NCBI RefSeq assembly: GCF_002367995.1
Contig: NZ_AP018207.1
Location: 5,383,963 to 5,447,962, forward strand
Direction of reading: 5' to 3'
Source of the DNA: Calothrix brevissima NIES-22
GTDB lineage: Bacteria; Cyanobacteriota; Cyanobacteriia; Cyanobacteriales; Nostocaceae
Length of the DNA: 64,000 bases
Part shown: positions 8,154-17,419 of the stretch, piece by piece
How the letters are laid out: the number at the start of each line of letters is the position of its first letter
Numbering within the stretch: position 1 is the first letter of the stretch
Program-made: the position numbers and the translations under genes
The notes under the pieces: generated by a model
What the model was told of the DNA's origin: nothing
Databases searched by the model: none
The model's input: the letters and a program-made list of their open reading frames with translations, nothing else

Positions 8154-10139
8154 TTAGAATTTCTCGACAGCTAACCAAGCACGTAATACTTCTGCTACTG
8201 TCCATGCTTGAGCAATACAACCTCTGGGTGTTATTGGTACATCGCCGTCAAAAATTTCGCTGAGACTACCAATACCTTGGGCGTTCAGGTGATTTGCCAT
8301 TGGTTCGAGGAACTGACGCGCAATACCTGGATTTTGATAGACACGTAGATGGGCGAAAACAAAGGCACCTAATAACCAACCCCACACTGTTCCTTGATGA
8401 TAAGCGCCATCACGCTGATAGCGATCGCCTCCGTAAATGCCATGATATTGGGGATGATGGGGAGATAGCGATCGCAATCCGTAAGAGGTGAGTAACATCC
8501 GCCCGCAAATATCCACTACTGCTTTTTGTTGGGCTGGGGTGAGGGGGCTTTCGCTTAAGGATACAGCAAAAATTTGGTTAGGGCGTAGAGATGCATCGTC
8601 ACCATCGGGACTATCTAGGACATCGTAGCAGTAGCCTTGCTCCTGATTCCAAAACCGCGCAAATCTAATTTCTGCCCGATTGGCGATCGCTTCATATTCT
8701 TGATGTGGTTTACCCAATTGGCGGGCAAATTTAGCCATTGTGCGGAGGGCATTATACCATAAAGCATTGACTTCTACAGGTTTACCAATACGCGGCGTGA
8801 CTACCCAATCTCCCACTTTGGCATCCATCCAAGTCAGTTGTACCCCTGTTTCCCCGGCATAAAGTAAACCATCACTAGCATCTAGGTGAATGTTGTAGCG
8901 CGTACCGCGACAATGCCAATCAATAATCTCTGCCAATACCGGGAATAATTCCATGAGTAAATCATCATCCTGGGTGGCGTGAAAGTAAGCACGAATCGCT
9001 TCAAAGTACCACAGCGTTGCATCAACTGTATTGTATTCTGGTGTTTCACCTGCATCAGGGAAGCGATTGGGTAACATTCCTTGATCTACATACCGGGCAA
9101 AAGTCCGCAGAATTGCCCGCGCTACCTCTGGGCGACCAGTGGACAGGGTTAAACCTGGTAAACTAATCATCGTATCCCGTCCCCAATCACTAAACCAGGG
9201 ATAACCAGCGATGATAGTCTTGCCAAAGGAATTTTCTGGTAGGGAACGATTGACGATAAACTGGTCAGCAGCTAATACTAAACGATTAATCCAAGTAGGA
9301 GAATTAGGCGCATTTAAAGGGCGTTGACATTTCCACAAATCGATTAACTTCTGTTCTTGGGCTTGACGCTGTTTTAGCGCTACTTCGCCATTTAAATCTG
9401 CTTGCTTGTGAGTGCTAGCTACAAATGTCAGGGATTCTCCAGCATTGAGGATAACTTCAAAGGTTGCGGCGTGGAGATGATCTTCTTTGTCGCTCAATCC
9501 CCGGTAGCGTTCTACTGCTAGGTCAAAGTTATAATTCCAATTGTGAACTGGCGAAGCATTCCCCTGGTTACTCAGCAAATACAACGGTACAGCACCAGGA
9601 TAAGCAGTCACACAAATTCCTTGTTCTACTGGCTCAATCAACATTTGCCAACCGTTGCTGTGGGTATCGCTGTGATAATCGCGGTAGTTAACCAGGGCTT
9701 TCAGGGTTAATTTTAGCGGTTGGGTAGCGCGACGCAGGACATATTGCACATAAGTTGTATTCGCCCCTTGCTGCATCCATAGCCGTTTTTCTAACAAAGC
9801 ATCAGCCACAGCAAAACGCCAGACGGGAATTGTCCCTTCCTGGGAAAAACGTTCAATATGTTGATAGCCATGAGGGTTGACGCTACCATCTGCCCAGCGA
9901 TTACTATATAGAGAATAAGGGCGATGATCGTACAGGACAGTTTCATCTAGTTTAGCTAGCAGTAAGGTGCGACCTAAAGGCGGTTGTAATGCCGCTACTA
10001 GTAAGCCGTGATAGCGACGAGTTAATAAACCTGCCACCGTTCCCGAAGCATAACCACCAATACCGTTAGTAACTAGCCATTCCCGTGATTCTGCGGTGTC
10101 GAGATTGCCGCAGATTTCCCGCCCAAATTCAGTACACAT
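8154..10139 (-). CDS. Glycogen debranching enzyme (amylo-alpha-1,6-glucosidase type)
   Basis: A 661-residue protein of the archaeal/bacterial GDE type. The N-terminal glycogen-debranching domain starts with EWLVTNGIGGYASGTVAG and RYHGLLVAAL, and the C-terminal (alpha/alpha)6 domain carries the hydrolase site. Conserved catalytic-region segments are AGYPWFSDWGRDTMISLPGL (around residues 310-330), TVDATLWYFEA, and near the end YHQGTVWGWLLGAF. The family removes alpha-1,6 branch glucose from limit dextrins. It lies upstream of the GH63-like gene on the same strand with a 323-base spacer. ATG at 10139 is the first start and no signal peptide is present, so the enzyme is cytosolic. Confidence 0.9.
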   Translation of the reverse strand: MCTEFGREICGNLDTAESREWLVTNGIGGYASGTVAGLLTRRYHGLLVAALQPPLGRTLLLAKLDETVLYDHRPYSLYSNRWADGSVNPHGYQHIERFSQEGTIPVWRFAVADALLEKRLWMQQGANTTYVQYVLRRATQPLKLTLKALVNYRDYHSDTHSNGWQMLIEPVEQGICVTAYPGAVPLYLLSNQGNASPVHNWNYNFDLAVERYRGLSDKEDHLHAATFEVILNAGESLTFVASTHKQADLNGEVALKQRQAQEQKLIDLWKCQRPLNAPNSPTWINRLVLAADQFIVNRSLPENSFGKTIIAGYPWFSDWGRDTMISLPGLTLSTGRPEVARAILRTFARYVDQGMLPNRFPDAGETPEYNTVDATLWYFEAIRAYFHATQDDDLLMELFPVLAEIIDWHCRGTRYNIHLDASDGLLYAGETGVQLTWMDAKVGDWVVTPRIGKPVEVNALWYNALRTMAKFARQLGKPHQEYEAIANRAEIRFARFWNQEQGYCYDVLDSPDGDDASLRPNQIFAVSLSESPLTPAQQKAVVDICGRMLLTSYGLRSLSPHHPQYHGIYGGDRYQRDGAYHQGTVWGWLLGAFVFAHLRVYQNPGIARQFLEPMANHLNAQGIGSLSEIFDGDVPITPRGCIAQAWTVAEVLRAWLAVEKF

Positions 10140-10572
10140 AAGTCAACACTCTGTCTAGCAATGAATATGTGAATTATGAGTTGTCAATACCGTAGCTTGT
10201 TGAGAGTGGTATTAAAAGTTGATGCAAGCGCAAAATTCTCGTACAACCCAATTGAGATTTTAGCTCTTTTCGGCTCACTATAATGGTTAACTCATGTAAC
10301 TTAAATAACAAGAAGTTGGCGGAAAAGTTCACTCTTTGGGGGGATGAAGAGCTATTAGGCATGGGGCATTGGGCATTGGGCATTGGGCATGGTTAACTTA
10401 TGCTTTGCCTGATTGCCTATGCTCGCCTACGGAATATTGGTAATTTATTTTTTGTAAGTCCCTAAGTCTTAAGCAATTCAAATTATGTTGGCGACACATC
10501 AATATATTCTAGAGGTCATGGCAGTGCCATCTCCCTACAATCTGTCGCATTATTTTGGCAACGGTATTGAAG
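10140..10572. other. Divergent spacer between debranching enzyme and glpK
   Basis: Holds no gene. Tandem GGGCATT units occupy about 10361-10392. A dispersed 43-base repeat, whose inverted relative lies at 25751-25792, spans 10496-10538 and includes a CATGGCAGTGCCAT hairpin core. Promoters for both divergent genes must lie here but none can be assigned. Confidence 0.6.
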
Positions 10573-12060
10573 ATGACTCAATATATTCTGGCTTTTGACC
10601 AAGGTACAACTAGCTCGCGCTCGATTATATTTAACCACAATGGCGATATCCTGACGATCGCGCAGAAGGAATTTCCCCAAATCTTTCCTCAACCTGGCTG
10701 GGTAGAGCATAATCCGGAGGAAATTTGGTCTTCGCAGGTTGGGGTAGCGAATGAAGCTTTAGCGCGGATTGGGATTAAGGCGAGTGATATTGCGGCGATT
10801 GGAATTACTAATCAGCGAGAAACGACGCTAGTTTGGGAACGCCAAACAGGGAAGCCGATTTATCATGCTATTGTTTGGCAAGATAGACGCACGGCTGGGG
10901 AATGCGATCGCCTCAAAGCTGCTGGTTATGAGACAATATTTCAGCAGAAAACCGGATTGGTCATCGATGCGTACTTTAGCGGGACTAAAATTAAGTGGTT
11001 GCTAGATAATGTCCCCCAAGCGCGAGAACAAGCCGAACGTGGCGAATTAGCCTTTGGCACCGTTGATAGTTGGTTGATTTGGAAATTAACTCAAGGGGAA
11101 TTGCACGTTACAGATGTGACGAATGCTAGCCGAACTTTACTATTCAATATTCACACTCAGCAATGGGACGATGAATTACTAGCTATTCTCGATATTCCCC
11201 GTTCTCTGCTTCCCCAAGTGCAGAGTTCATCAGAAGTATATGGATATACATCTGAAGGTCTATTTGGCAGTCGCATTCCCATTGCGGGAATTGCCGGAGA
11301 CCAGCAAGCAGCTACCTTTGGGCAAGCATCTTTAGAATGTGGCATGGCAAAAAATACTTATGGCACTGGTTGTTTTTTACTCTTGAATATTGGTAATCAA
11401 CCAATGCTATCTCAACACAAACTGCTGACTACAATCGCCTGGTCAATTAACGGACATACCAAATATGCTTTAGAAGGTAGCGTATTTATTGCTGGGGCGG
11501 TTGTGCAATGGCTGCGTGATGGATTGGGGATTATTCAGCACAGTGCAGATGTAGAAACCCTTGCTAGCAATGTACCTGATAATGGTGGCGTGTATTTTGT
11601 CCCGGCATTTGTCGGTTTAGGCGCACCTTATTGGGATAGTTACGCCAGGGGCACAATTGTCGGTTTAACTCGCGGTTCCACCAGCGCCCATATTGCCCGC
11701 GCAGCCTTAGAAAGCATAGCCTATCAAACAGCTGATGTGATTGAAGCCATGCGCCAAGATTCCCAACTAGAACTTTCCGAACTGCGGGTAGATGGCGGTG
11801 CATCCCGAAACGATTTATTAATGCAATTTCAAGCTGATATTTTAGGTGTACCAGTGGTTCGTCCTAAAATTACCGAAACCACAGCTTTAGGGGCTGCTTA
11901 TTTAGCCGGTTTAGCGGTTGGTTACTGGCAAAGCGAAGCAGAAATTACCCAGCAATGGCAGGTAGAGAAACGCTTTGAGCCTACCATGAATCAAGAGCAA
12001 CGCTTAACATTATTACATGCATGGCGACAAGCGATCGCCCAGACGAGGTATAGGGCATAG
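10573..12060 (+). CDS. glpK: Glycerol kinase
   Basis: A 495-residue FGGY kinase that phosphorylates glycerol to glycerol-3-phosphate. The N-terminal phosphate-binding loop [12 protein letters not shown], the substrate region [17 protein letters not shown] and WQDRRT, and the ATP-site segments [20 protein letters not shown] and [20 protein letters not shown] are all present and in the family order. The length matches GlpK. The ATG at 10573 is preferred because the family start is [10 protein letters not shown]; a TTG lies six codons upstream. No glpF or glpD is adjacent. Product could feed lipid synthesis (see plsY). Confidence 0.95.
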   Translation: MTQYILAFDQGTTSSRSIIFNHNGDILTIAQKEFPQIFPQPGWVEHNPEEIWSSQVGVANEALARIGIKASDIAAIGITNQRETTLVWERQTGKPIYHAIVWQDRRTAGECDRLKAAGYETIFQQKTGLVIDAYFSGTKIKWLLDNVPQAREQAERGELAFGTVDSWLIWKLTQGELHVTDVTNASRTLLFNIHTQQWDDELLAILDIPRSLLPQVQSSSEVYGYTSEGLFGSRIPIAGIAGDQQAATFGQASLECGMAKNTYGTGCFLLLNIGNQPMLSQHKLLTTIAWSINGHTKYALEGSVFIAGAVVQWLRDGLGIIQHSADVETLASNVPDNGGVYFVPAFVGLGAPYWDSYARGTIVGLTRGSTSAHIARAALESIAYQTADVIEAMRQDSQLELSELRVDGGASRNDLLMQFQADILGVPVVRPKITETTALGAAYLAGLAVGYWQSEAEITQQWQVEKRFEPTMNQEQRLTLLHAWRQAIAQTRYRA

Positions 12061-12132
12061 GGCATGGGGGAATAATAATAGTAATTTAAACAAAGAATAC
12101 GAAAGATTGTAGGGGCATGGCACTGCCCATAG

Positions 12133-12316
12133 GTGTCAACTTAACACCAAACCCGCTTTGTGCAAAGGTTTTGCCCTCACCCCCAGCCCCTCTCCCACAG
12201 GAGAGGGGAGCAAGAGATTTAATTCCCCTTCTCCCCCAGGGAGAAGGGGTTAGGGGATGAGGGCGAGAGTTTTTGTACTACACGCGCCGTGTATAGCTTT
12301 TAGCTTAAGTTGACAC
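12133..12316. repeat. MITE with GTGTCAACTTAA termini, copy A
   Basis: A 184-base non-coding element. It starts GTGTCAACTTAA and ends TTAAGTTGACAC, which are exact inverted repeats. The interior reads through CCTCACCCCCAGCCCCTCTC, an inverted pair of GGAGAGGGG-like stretches and ACACGCGCCGTGT. An inverted copy lies at 17198-17385. This copy is framed by GGGGCATGGCACTGCCCA on the left and TGGGCACTGCCATGCCCT on the right, so it appears to sit at the apex of the dispersed palindrome described at 2362. The following spacer to 12469 holds CCCCCTTGT tandem units at about 12366-12402. Confidence 0.85.
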
Positions 12317-12469
12317 AGGTGGGCACTGCCATGCCCTCTTCCCTTCTGCTACTTGAAAGAGTTATTTCTCCCTTCCCTTGTCCCCCTTGTCCCCCTTGTC
12401 CTTTTATAATGTAGCGATGAAAATTATTTCATCAAGCCTGCCCTCTGCCTTTCTTATCAACATCAGCAA

Positions 12470-12844
12470 TTATTCACTTGGCTGATTACTAACAACTGAA
12501 GACTCACCGCGCAACCCCTTGCGGCGTTTGTTTTTGGGAACCCCTCCTGCCATACCATACTCTGCGCTGCTTTTGCCATATTTAACACCAATACCCATCA
12601 GTATATGTTCGCTCATATCTGCTAAATGCTGCTCTGTTTCTAACATGTCTCGGTATAACCTATCTAAGTTAGAAAGCGCAGTATTATAGGCAGTTTCTTT
12701 ACTGCGCATGGTTTCAATCAGGCTAGAGTAAACTGATAAAGTTAATCCACTACCAACATCTACATTTTGATCGATTGAACTTATACCAGCCGCGCGTCGC
12801 GCTGCATTTTTGAGGACTTGAGAACTTCTTTTTTGTCTAGCCAT
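12470..12844 (-). CDS. Conserved-looking hypothetical protein
   Basis: A 124-residue soluble, helical protein beginning MARQKRSSQVLKNAARRAAG, with a basic N-terminus, a helical middle (YNTALSNLDRLYRDMLETEQ) and a C-terminal KYGKSSAEYGMAGGVPKNKR stretch followed by a variable tail. The ATG at 12844 has AAGGTG about eight bases upstream, which favours it over the GTG three codons earlier. The EYxMAGGVxKxxRK end resembles small hypothetical proteins I associate with filamentous cyanobacteria, but I know no function. It stands alone between repeat-rich spacers. Confidence 0.6.
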   Translation of the reverse strand: MARQKRSSQVLKNAARRAAGISSIDQNVDVGSGLTLSVYSSLIETMRSKETAYNTALSNLDRLYRDMLETEQHLADMSEHILMGIGVKYGKSSAEYGMAGGVPKNKRRKGLRGESSVVSNQPSE

Positions 12845-13023
12845 GAAATGCACCTTTTAATGCGATTATTTGCTTATTAGTTCTGAAATTAGATAATTTC
12901 AGCTTCTTTAGCTTAAAAAACTTCCCTACAATCAGCCTGAGAAAATTCTGCAAATTAATTGTTATTTTTGTGACATATAAAATTGCTAATAATATAGGAA
13001 ATCACTGAAAATATTCAGTAACC

Positions 13024-13260
13024 CCCAGATTGAGAACTTAATATTAACTTTTGCCTGCGGAATATACTCAAATGAGTTCTCAAACCCCAGATTGAGAACT
13101 CAATATTAACTTTTGCCTGCGGAATACACTCAAATGAGTTCTCAAACCCCAGATTGAGAACTCAATATTAGCTTTTGCCTGCGGAATACACTCAAATGAG
13201 TTCTCAAACCCCAGATTGAGAACTCAAACCCCAGATTGAGAACTCAAACCCCAGTTTGAG
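13024..13260. repeat. Compound tandem array: 62-base units then 20-base units
   Basis: Three near-identical 62-base units start at 13024, 13086 and 13148. They are followed by three 20-base units (AACTCAAACCCCAGATTGAG). At each junction TGAGTTCTCAA and TTGAGAACTCA form a perfect 11-base stem around an 8-base loop ACCCCAGA, so the array can fold as a row of hairpins. There are no unique spacers, so it is not CRISPR. The 180 bases before it (12845-13023) show nothing else. Confidence 0.9.
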
Positions 13261-13290
13261 AACATTAAACCAAATCCACTCCATTAATTC

Positions 13291-13323
13291 AGATCCCCGA
13301 CTTCTTCAAGAAGTCGGGGATCT
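13291..13323. repeat. Perfect 33-base palindrome, copy 2 of 3
   Basis: AGATCCCCGACTTCTT, one base, then its exact reverse complement. It has the same sequence as the copy at 5069-5103 except for the central base. It lies about 120 bases upstream of the proline-rich mini-gene. Confidence 0.85.
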
Positions 13324-13444
13324 AAACACCCCAAGCTCGCATTTGCTAAAATAATTGCACCAACAAATGACTATTTAGGAAGATGTCACTAACTTAACTT
13401 GTCATCTAGCGTGAGAAAGTCGCCTAAATTAATTGAGACTTTCC

Positions 13445-13654
13445 ATGATCCACCCAAAAGCCATTTTTATTCCCGAACCACAAATACCCAATCCCGTCCC
13501 CAATCCCTTACCCAGCCCAGAACCTGCACCATCGCCAAATATTCCCCAACCTGTACCCGAACCAGTTCCCGAACCCATACCCCAAACTGTTCCCGCACCC
13601 ATTCCCCAAACAGTTCCCGGAACAATACCCCAAACAATTCCCGCACCGGTTTAA
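13445..13654 (+). CDS. Small proline-rich repeat protein
   Basis: A 69-residue frame starting [20 protein letters not shown] and made almost entirely of Pro-X-Pro steps, including [18 protein letters not shown] and TVPGTIPQ. It has no signal peptide and few charges beyond Glu. The unit in DNA is about 24 bases (CCCCAAACAGTTCCCG...), so it probably grew by tandem duplication. The start is the first ATG; a TTG four codons earlier is possible, and the ribosome site is weak. The frame ends 39 bases before ychF on the same strand. A second reading frame at 13399-13668 covers the same DNA and is less likely. Whether it is translated is uncertain. Confidence 0.45.
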   Translation: MIHPKAIFIPEPQIPNPVPNPLPSPEPAPSPNIPQPVPEPVPEPIPQTVPAPIPQTVPGTIPQTIPAPV

Positions 13655-13693
13655 ATTATCCTTGGTAATGTAAGCCAACATCGAAAATCTAAA

Positions 13694-14785
13694 ATGCTAC
13701 GAGCCGGAATTGTCGGACTACCCAACGTCGGAAAATCTACGTTATTTAATGCTTTGGTTGCTAACGCCAAAGCCGAAGCTGCTAACTTCCCATTTTGCAC
13801 CATTGAACCGAATGTCGGCGTTGTCGCAGTACCGGATGAGCGTTTAAATGTTCTCTCGAACATATCCAATTCCGAACAAATCGTGCCCGCGCGGGTTGAA
13901 TTTGTCGATATTGCCGGTTTAGTTAAAGGTGCGAGTGAGGGTGAGGGATTAGGAAATAAATTTCTGTCCCACATCCGGGAAGTTGACGCCATTGTCCATG
14001 TGGTGCGGTGTTTTGAAAATGATGATATTATTCACGTTGCTGGTTCTGTTGACCCAGCCAGAGATGTGGAAATCATTAATTTAGAACTAGGTTTAGCAGA
14101 TTTAGGACAAATTGAACGCCGGATTGATCGTACCCGCAAATTAGCCAGGACTAGTAAAGAAGCACAATTTGAAGTCACAGTGCTAGAAAAGTTATCTGCG
14201 GCTTTAAATGAAGGTAAATCTGTCAGACAAATCAGTTTAACAGATGAAGAAGCGGAGATTATTAAAGGTTTAGGACTGCTGACAAGTAAACCCATTATTT
14301 ACGCCGCCAATGTTTCTGAAGATGACTTAGCTACAGGCAATGATTTTGTAGAGAAAGTGCGAGAAATCGCCTCCCAAGAAAATGCGCAAGTTGTCATAGT
14401 TTCCGCCCAAGTAGAAGCCGAACTTGTAGAATTGCCAGAAGCAGATAAAGCTGATTTTCTCGCCTCTTTAGGTGTAGAAGAAGGCGGTTTAAAATCTTTA
14501 ATTCGGGCTACTTATACTTTATTAGGTTTGCGGACATATTTCACTAGCGGCCCTAAAGAAACCCGCGCTTGGACAATTCACGCCGGAATGTCTGCACCCC
14601 AAGCCGCAGGTGTAATTCACTCGGATTTTGAACGGGGATTTATTCGCGCCGAAACAGTCGGTTATGAGGATTTAATCACATCTGGTTCAATGAATGCCGC
14701 CAAAGAAAAAGGCTTAGTCAGAAGTGAAGGTAAAGAATATATTGTCAAAGAAGGCGATGTAATGTTATTCCGATTTAACGTCTAA
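13694..14785 (+). CDS. ychF: Redox-regulated ATPase/GTPase YchF (Obg family)
   Basis: A 363-residue Obg-family P-loop protein that binds ribosomes and, unlike its relatives, prefers ATP. The G1 motif [14 protein letters not shown] lies at residues 8-21, followed by [20 protein letters not shown] (G3 region) and a C-terminal TGS-like domain with [18 protein letters not shown]. The ending [10 protein letters not shown] is the family's nearly invariant C-terminus. Length and order match YchF throughout. It converges with the amylase gene, from which it is separated by a hairpin at 14952-14986. Confidence 0.96.
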   Translation: MLRAGIVGLPNVGKSTLFNALVANAKAEAANFPFCTIEPNVGVVAVPDERLNVLSNISNSEQIVPARVEFVDIAGLVKGASEGEGLGNKFLSHIREVDAIVHVVRCFENDDIIHVAGSVDPARDVEIINLELGLADLGQIERRIDRTRKLARTSKEAQFEVTVLEKLSAALNEGKSVRQISLTDEEAEIIKGLGLLTSKPIIYAANVSEDDLATGNDFVEKVREIASQENAQVVIVSAQVEAELVELPEADKADFLASLGVEEGGLKSLIRATYTLLGLRTYFTSGPKETRAWTIHAGMSAPQAAGVIHSDFERGFIRAETVGYEDLITSGSMNAAKEKGLVRSEGKEYIVKEGDVMLFRFNV

Positions 14786-14951
14786 GGGAATAATTCGTAA
14801 TTATTCAATGTAGGGTGTGTTGTCGCCTAGCGTTCTTCTTTGCGCCTTTGCGGCTTTGCGTGAGCTTTTCAAAAGATTACTCAACAACGCCAAAATATTT
14901 ATGCAAGAAGTCTAATGTAGCAACGCACCAATACATCACGATAATTGTGAG

Positions 14952-14986
14952 GCTCCGCCTTAATTTAGCAAATTTTCAGGCGGAGC
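14952..14986. terminator. Hairpin between convergent ychF and amylase genes
   Basis: GCTCCGCCT and AGGCGGAGC form a perfect nine-base stem around a 17-base AT-rich loop. It lies between two convergent genes, as expected for a shared transcription end, but there is no T-run on either side, so intrinsic termination is only possible. The small frame at 14815-15000 that covers this stretch shows no protein-like features. Confidence 0.45.
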
Positions 14987-15004
14987 ATCAAAGAACGTGA
15001 GAAA

Positions 15005-16918
15005 TTAAGCCCACATATCGCGCCACTTCACAGTACCTTCTTTGGCAACTACCCAGCGCCGAGGTACACTATTTTCTCGTAAAGGCGATCGCCCTTCGCG
15101 CCAAATAGCATATTTATAACTAATTAACTTACCCGCACTCTCGTTAAAGGGAATTTCGCCAAACCAGGTATTTGTGTTAATATAATCCAAAGGGTAAGCC
15201 TTGCTAATATCCCAATTACCCAACTCTGGACAATCGCCAGTTACAACGATGGTTTCACCTGGTTGAGTTTGTACGCCATTTAATTGTACCCGGACAATTG
15301 TCTGACCTTTAATTCTTTCACCTACATGACTAAAAACAATCACTCCCCGTTCTGCAAGTGTGAGGTTGTGAATTTTGCCGTCTTTAACTTCATACTTCTG
15401 CCGAGTGATGATACAAGTATGTTCGCCATCTGGTAGTTCTGTTTCTACTTCCCCTAAAGTAACTTCTCCCCCGCGATTTAACGCCACAAAACACAAAGAA
15501 TCGCGATAACGGCGCAGGTAGCAATAAACATCCTCAGTTAAATATTTTTGCCAGTGGCTCCCCATAGACACGGCTGGGTTTAATCGCCGTAAACCAGATA
15601 ATAATCTCACATAACGATAAATTTCCGTCTCATTATCCCAATTGTCCATCATCGGGCGATTGTATGGATCGTTACCGCCATCGGTATCATCGTGAAGATA
15701 TTGTTCAGTGCCGTAATAGATGCAAGGAATACCGCGACAAGTCATAATTAAAGCGATCGCTACTTTTAACATCGCCGGATCGGGATTCAGCGATTGAAAG
15801 CGAGACATATCGTGGTTATCGATAAAAGTAACTAACTCTGTCGCGCCATTATAGCGATGATCTTGGTCAAAGATATATTGAATTGTATGGAAGCCGTTTT
15901 CCGAACCTTGAGCCAATGCAGCTCTAATCGCCACACACAAGCCAAAGTCTAAAATCGTCATCCCCGAATGATTGGCAAATTCTACAGAGCGATCGTCACT
16001 AGGATTGCTATAAATCCATTCACCAAAAATAAACACATCTGGCTTATGATTATACATGTCACCAGTAAATTCTTGCCAAAACCAAATCGGCATATGCTTG
16101 ACAGTATCTACCCGCAGCGCATCTACACCCCTGTCTAGCCATTGTTTAATTGCCGATTTAATATATTGACGATATTCGCTATTATTTTCATTGAAAGTTG
16201 CTAACCCAGCTAATTCACAATTCTGGACTTGCCATTCATCTTCCCAATTTTGGACTACACCGTAGTGATGATACCAATTATTCACATCATTATGAAAGTC
16301 AGCAATTTTTACCCCATCATCATATAATTCACCTTTGCTACCACTAGTATCTGGGGTACTATGGTTGCAAACAATATCAAGAATTAATTTCATATTGCGC
16401 TTGTGCATTTCTGCAATCAAGCGATCAAAAGTAGTATCTTTTGTATCTTGAGTAGCGTTTAAAGAAGGATTTTCGCCCTCAGCAATAAACCGGGGATTGA
16501 TGCGCTTAAAATCTTTTGTCCAATAACCATGAATCGCCGCATTACCCACAAATAACTCTTCAACTTGCTCAAACAAAGGAGTTAGCCAAATAGCCGTTAC
16601 TCCCATATTTTTTAAATAATCTAATTTATCAATTACGCCCTGTAAATCACCACCCCAGTACTTACCCCAGTCTTTCCCTGTAGGATCGTAAAGTTCGGAA
16701 TTAATTCCTTCACTATTATCAGGATCGCCATCATAAAAGCGATCCACCACAATAAAGTAAATCGTTTCCTGGCGAAATTCAATATCTCTGGTGTAGAGAA
16801 ATTCTAAATTAATATCTGTTTCTGATGCTGGCGATTTGACAATATTTTCTACCTCTTGATTCGGCGCATCAACCTGATATTGTTCTGGAGAAAATTGAGA
16901 TGGGGGAGTCTGTACCAT
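15005..16918 (-). CDS. GH13 alpha-amylase / CGTase-like enzyme with C-terminal CBM20
   Basis: A 637-residue protein. The N-terminal ~70 residues are a polar linker without a signal peptide. The GH13 barrel follows (YFIVVDRFYDGDPDN near its start, then LDIVCNHS). The catalytic triad segments are DALRVDTVKH (nucleophile Asp), VFIFGEWIYS (acid/base Glu) and TFIDNHDMSRF (third Asp). A C-terminal starch-binding CBM20-type domain shows VVTGDCPELGNWD and a Trp-rich end. The architecture resembles cyclodextrin glucanotransferases and maltogenic amylases, so product type is open. ATG 16918 has AGGAA about 12 bases upstream; an in-frame ATG 26 codons earlier has none. Confidence 0.87.
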   Translation of the reverse strand: MVQTPPSQFSPEQYQVDAPNQEVENIVKSPASETDINLEFLYTRDIEFRQETIYFIVVDRFYDGDPDNSEGINSELYDPTGKDWGKYWGGDLQGVIDKLDYLKNMGVTAIWLTPLFEQVEELFVGNAAIHGYWTKDFKRINPRFIAEGENPSLNATQDTKDTTFDRLIAEMHKRNMKLILDIVCNHSTPDTSGSKGELYDDGVKIADFHNDVNNWYHHYGVVQNWEDEWQVQNCELAGLATFNENNSEYRQYIKSAIKQWLDRGVDALRVDTVKHMPIWFWQEFTGDMYNHKPDVFIFGEWIYSNPSDDRSVEFANHSGMTILDFGLCVAIRAALAQGSENGFHTIQYIFDQDHRYNGATELVTFIDNHDMSRFQSLNPDPAMLKVAIALIMTCRGIPCIYYGTEQYLHDDTDGGNDPYNRPMMDNWDNETEIYRYVRLLSGLRRLNPAVSMGSHWQKYLTEDVYCYLRRYRDSLCFVALNRGGEVTLGEVETELPDGEHTCIITRQKYEVKDGKIHNLTLAERGVIVFSHVGERIKGQTIVRVQLNGVQTQPGETIVVTGDCPELGNWDISKAYPLDYINTNTWFGEIPFNESAGKLISYKYAIWREGRSPLRENSVPRRWVVAKEGTVKWRDMWA

Positions 16919-17197
16919 GATATTTAAATTCCTAGATATTCCAAGTTTGCAGTCTGGGGAATAAAAGCTTTGCACCAAGTTATTGACTGCTAACATGGGT
17001 ATTATCTAATTATTTTTTTGCTCCAGGCATCTATCTAAAGCTAGTGTCAGCCTCATTCTATAGATAGAGGAATTCGATTAGGGATAGGGGATAGGGGCTA
17101 GGAAAGAGAGATTTTAATATTAGGTTGTGAGATTTTCTCGTGAATGGCTACCTTGAAAAAAATGCGACAGATGGTAGGGGCATGGCATTGCCCATTG

Positions 17198-17385
17198 GTG
17201 TCAACTTAAGCTAAAAGCTATACACGGCGCGTGTTGTACAAAAACCCTCGCGCCCTCATCCCCTAACCCCTTCTCCCTCAAGGAGAAGGGGAATTAAATC
17301 TCTTGCTCCCCTCTCCCTGAGGGAGAGGGGCTGGGGGTGAGGGCAAAACGTTTTCGCCAAGCGAGTTTCACCTTAAATTGACATG
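17198..17385. repeat. MITE with GTGTCAACTTAA termini, copy B (inverted)
   Basis: The reverse complement of this 188-base stretch closely follows copy A at 12133-12316. The shared features are the starch-like CCTCACCCCCAGCCCCTCTC block, the GAGAAGGGG pair and ACACGCGCCGTGT. One end (GTGTCAACTTAAG) is intact; the other (TTAAATTGACAT) has drifted. GTAGGGGCATGGCATTGCCCA borders it on the left at 17175-17195, as in copy A, but the right-hand arm is not recognisable. Confidence 0.85.
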
Positions 17386-17419
17386 TATGGAAAACCCCGC
17401 CCCGACAATTTGGCATAAT

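Noticed and set aside
13024-13260. Regular repeats considered as a CRISPR array
   Set aside because: The units are contiguous, with no unique spacers, and no cas genes are near.
13399-13668. 89-codon Ser/Thr/Arg-rich frame overlapping the proline-rich mini-gene
   Set aside because: It is the shifted reading of the same proline-codon repeat; the proline frame has a better start and composition.
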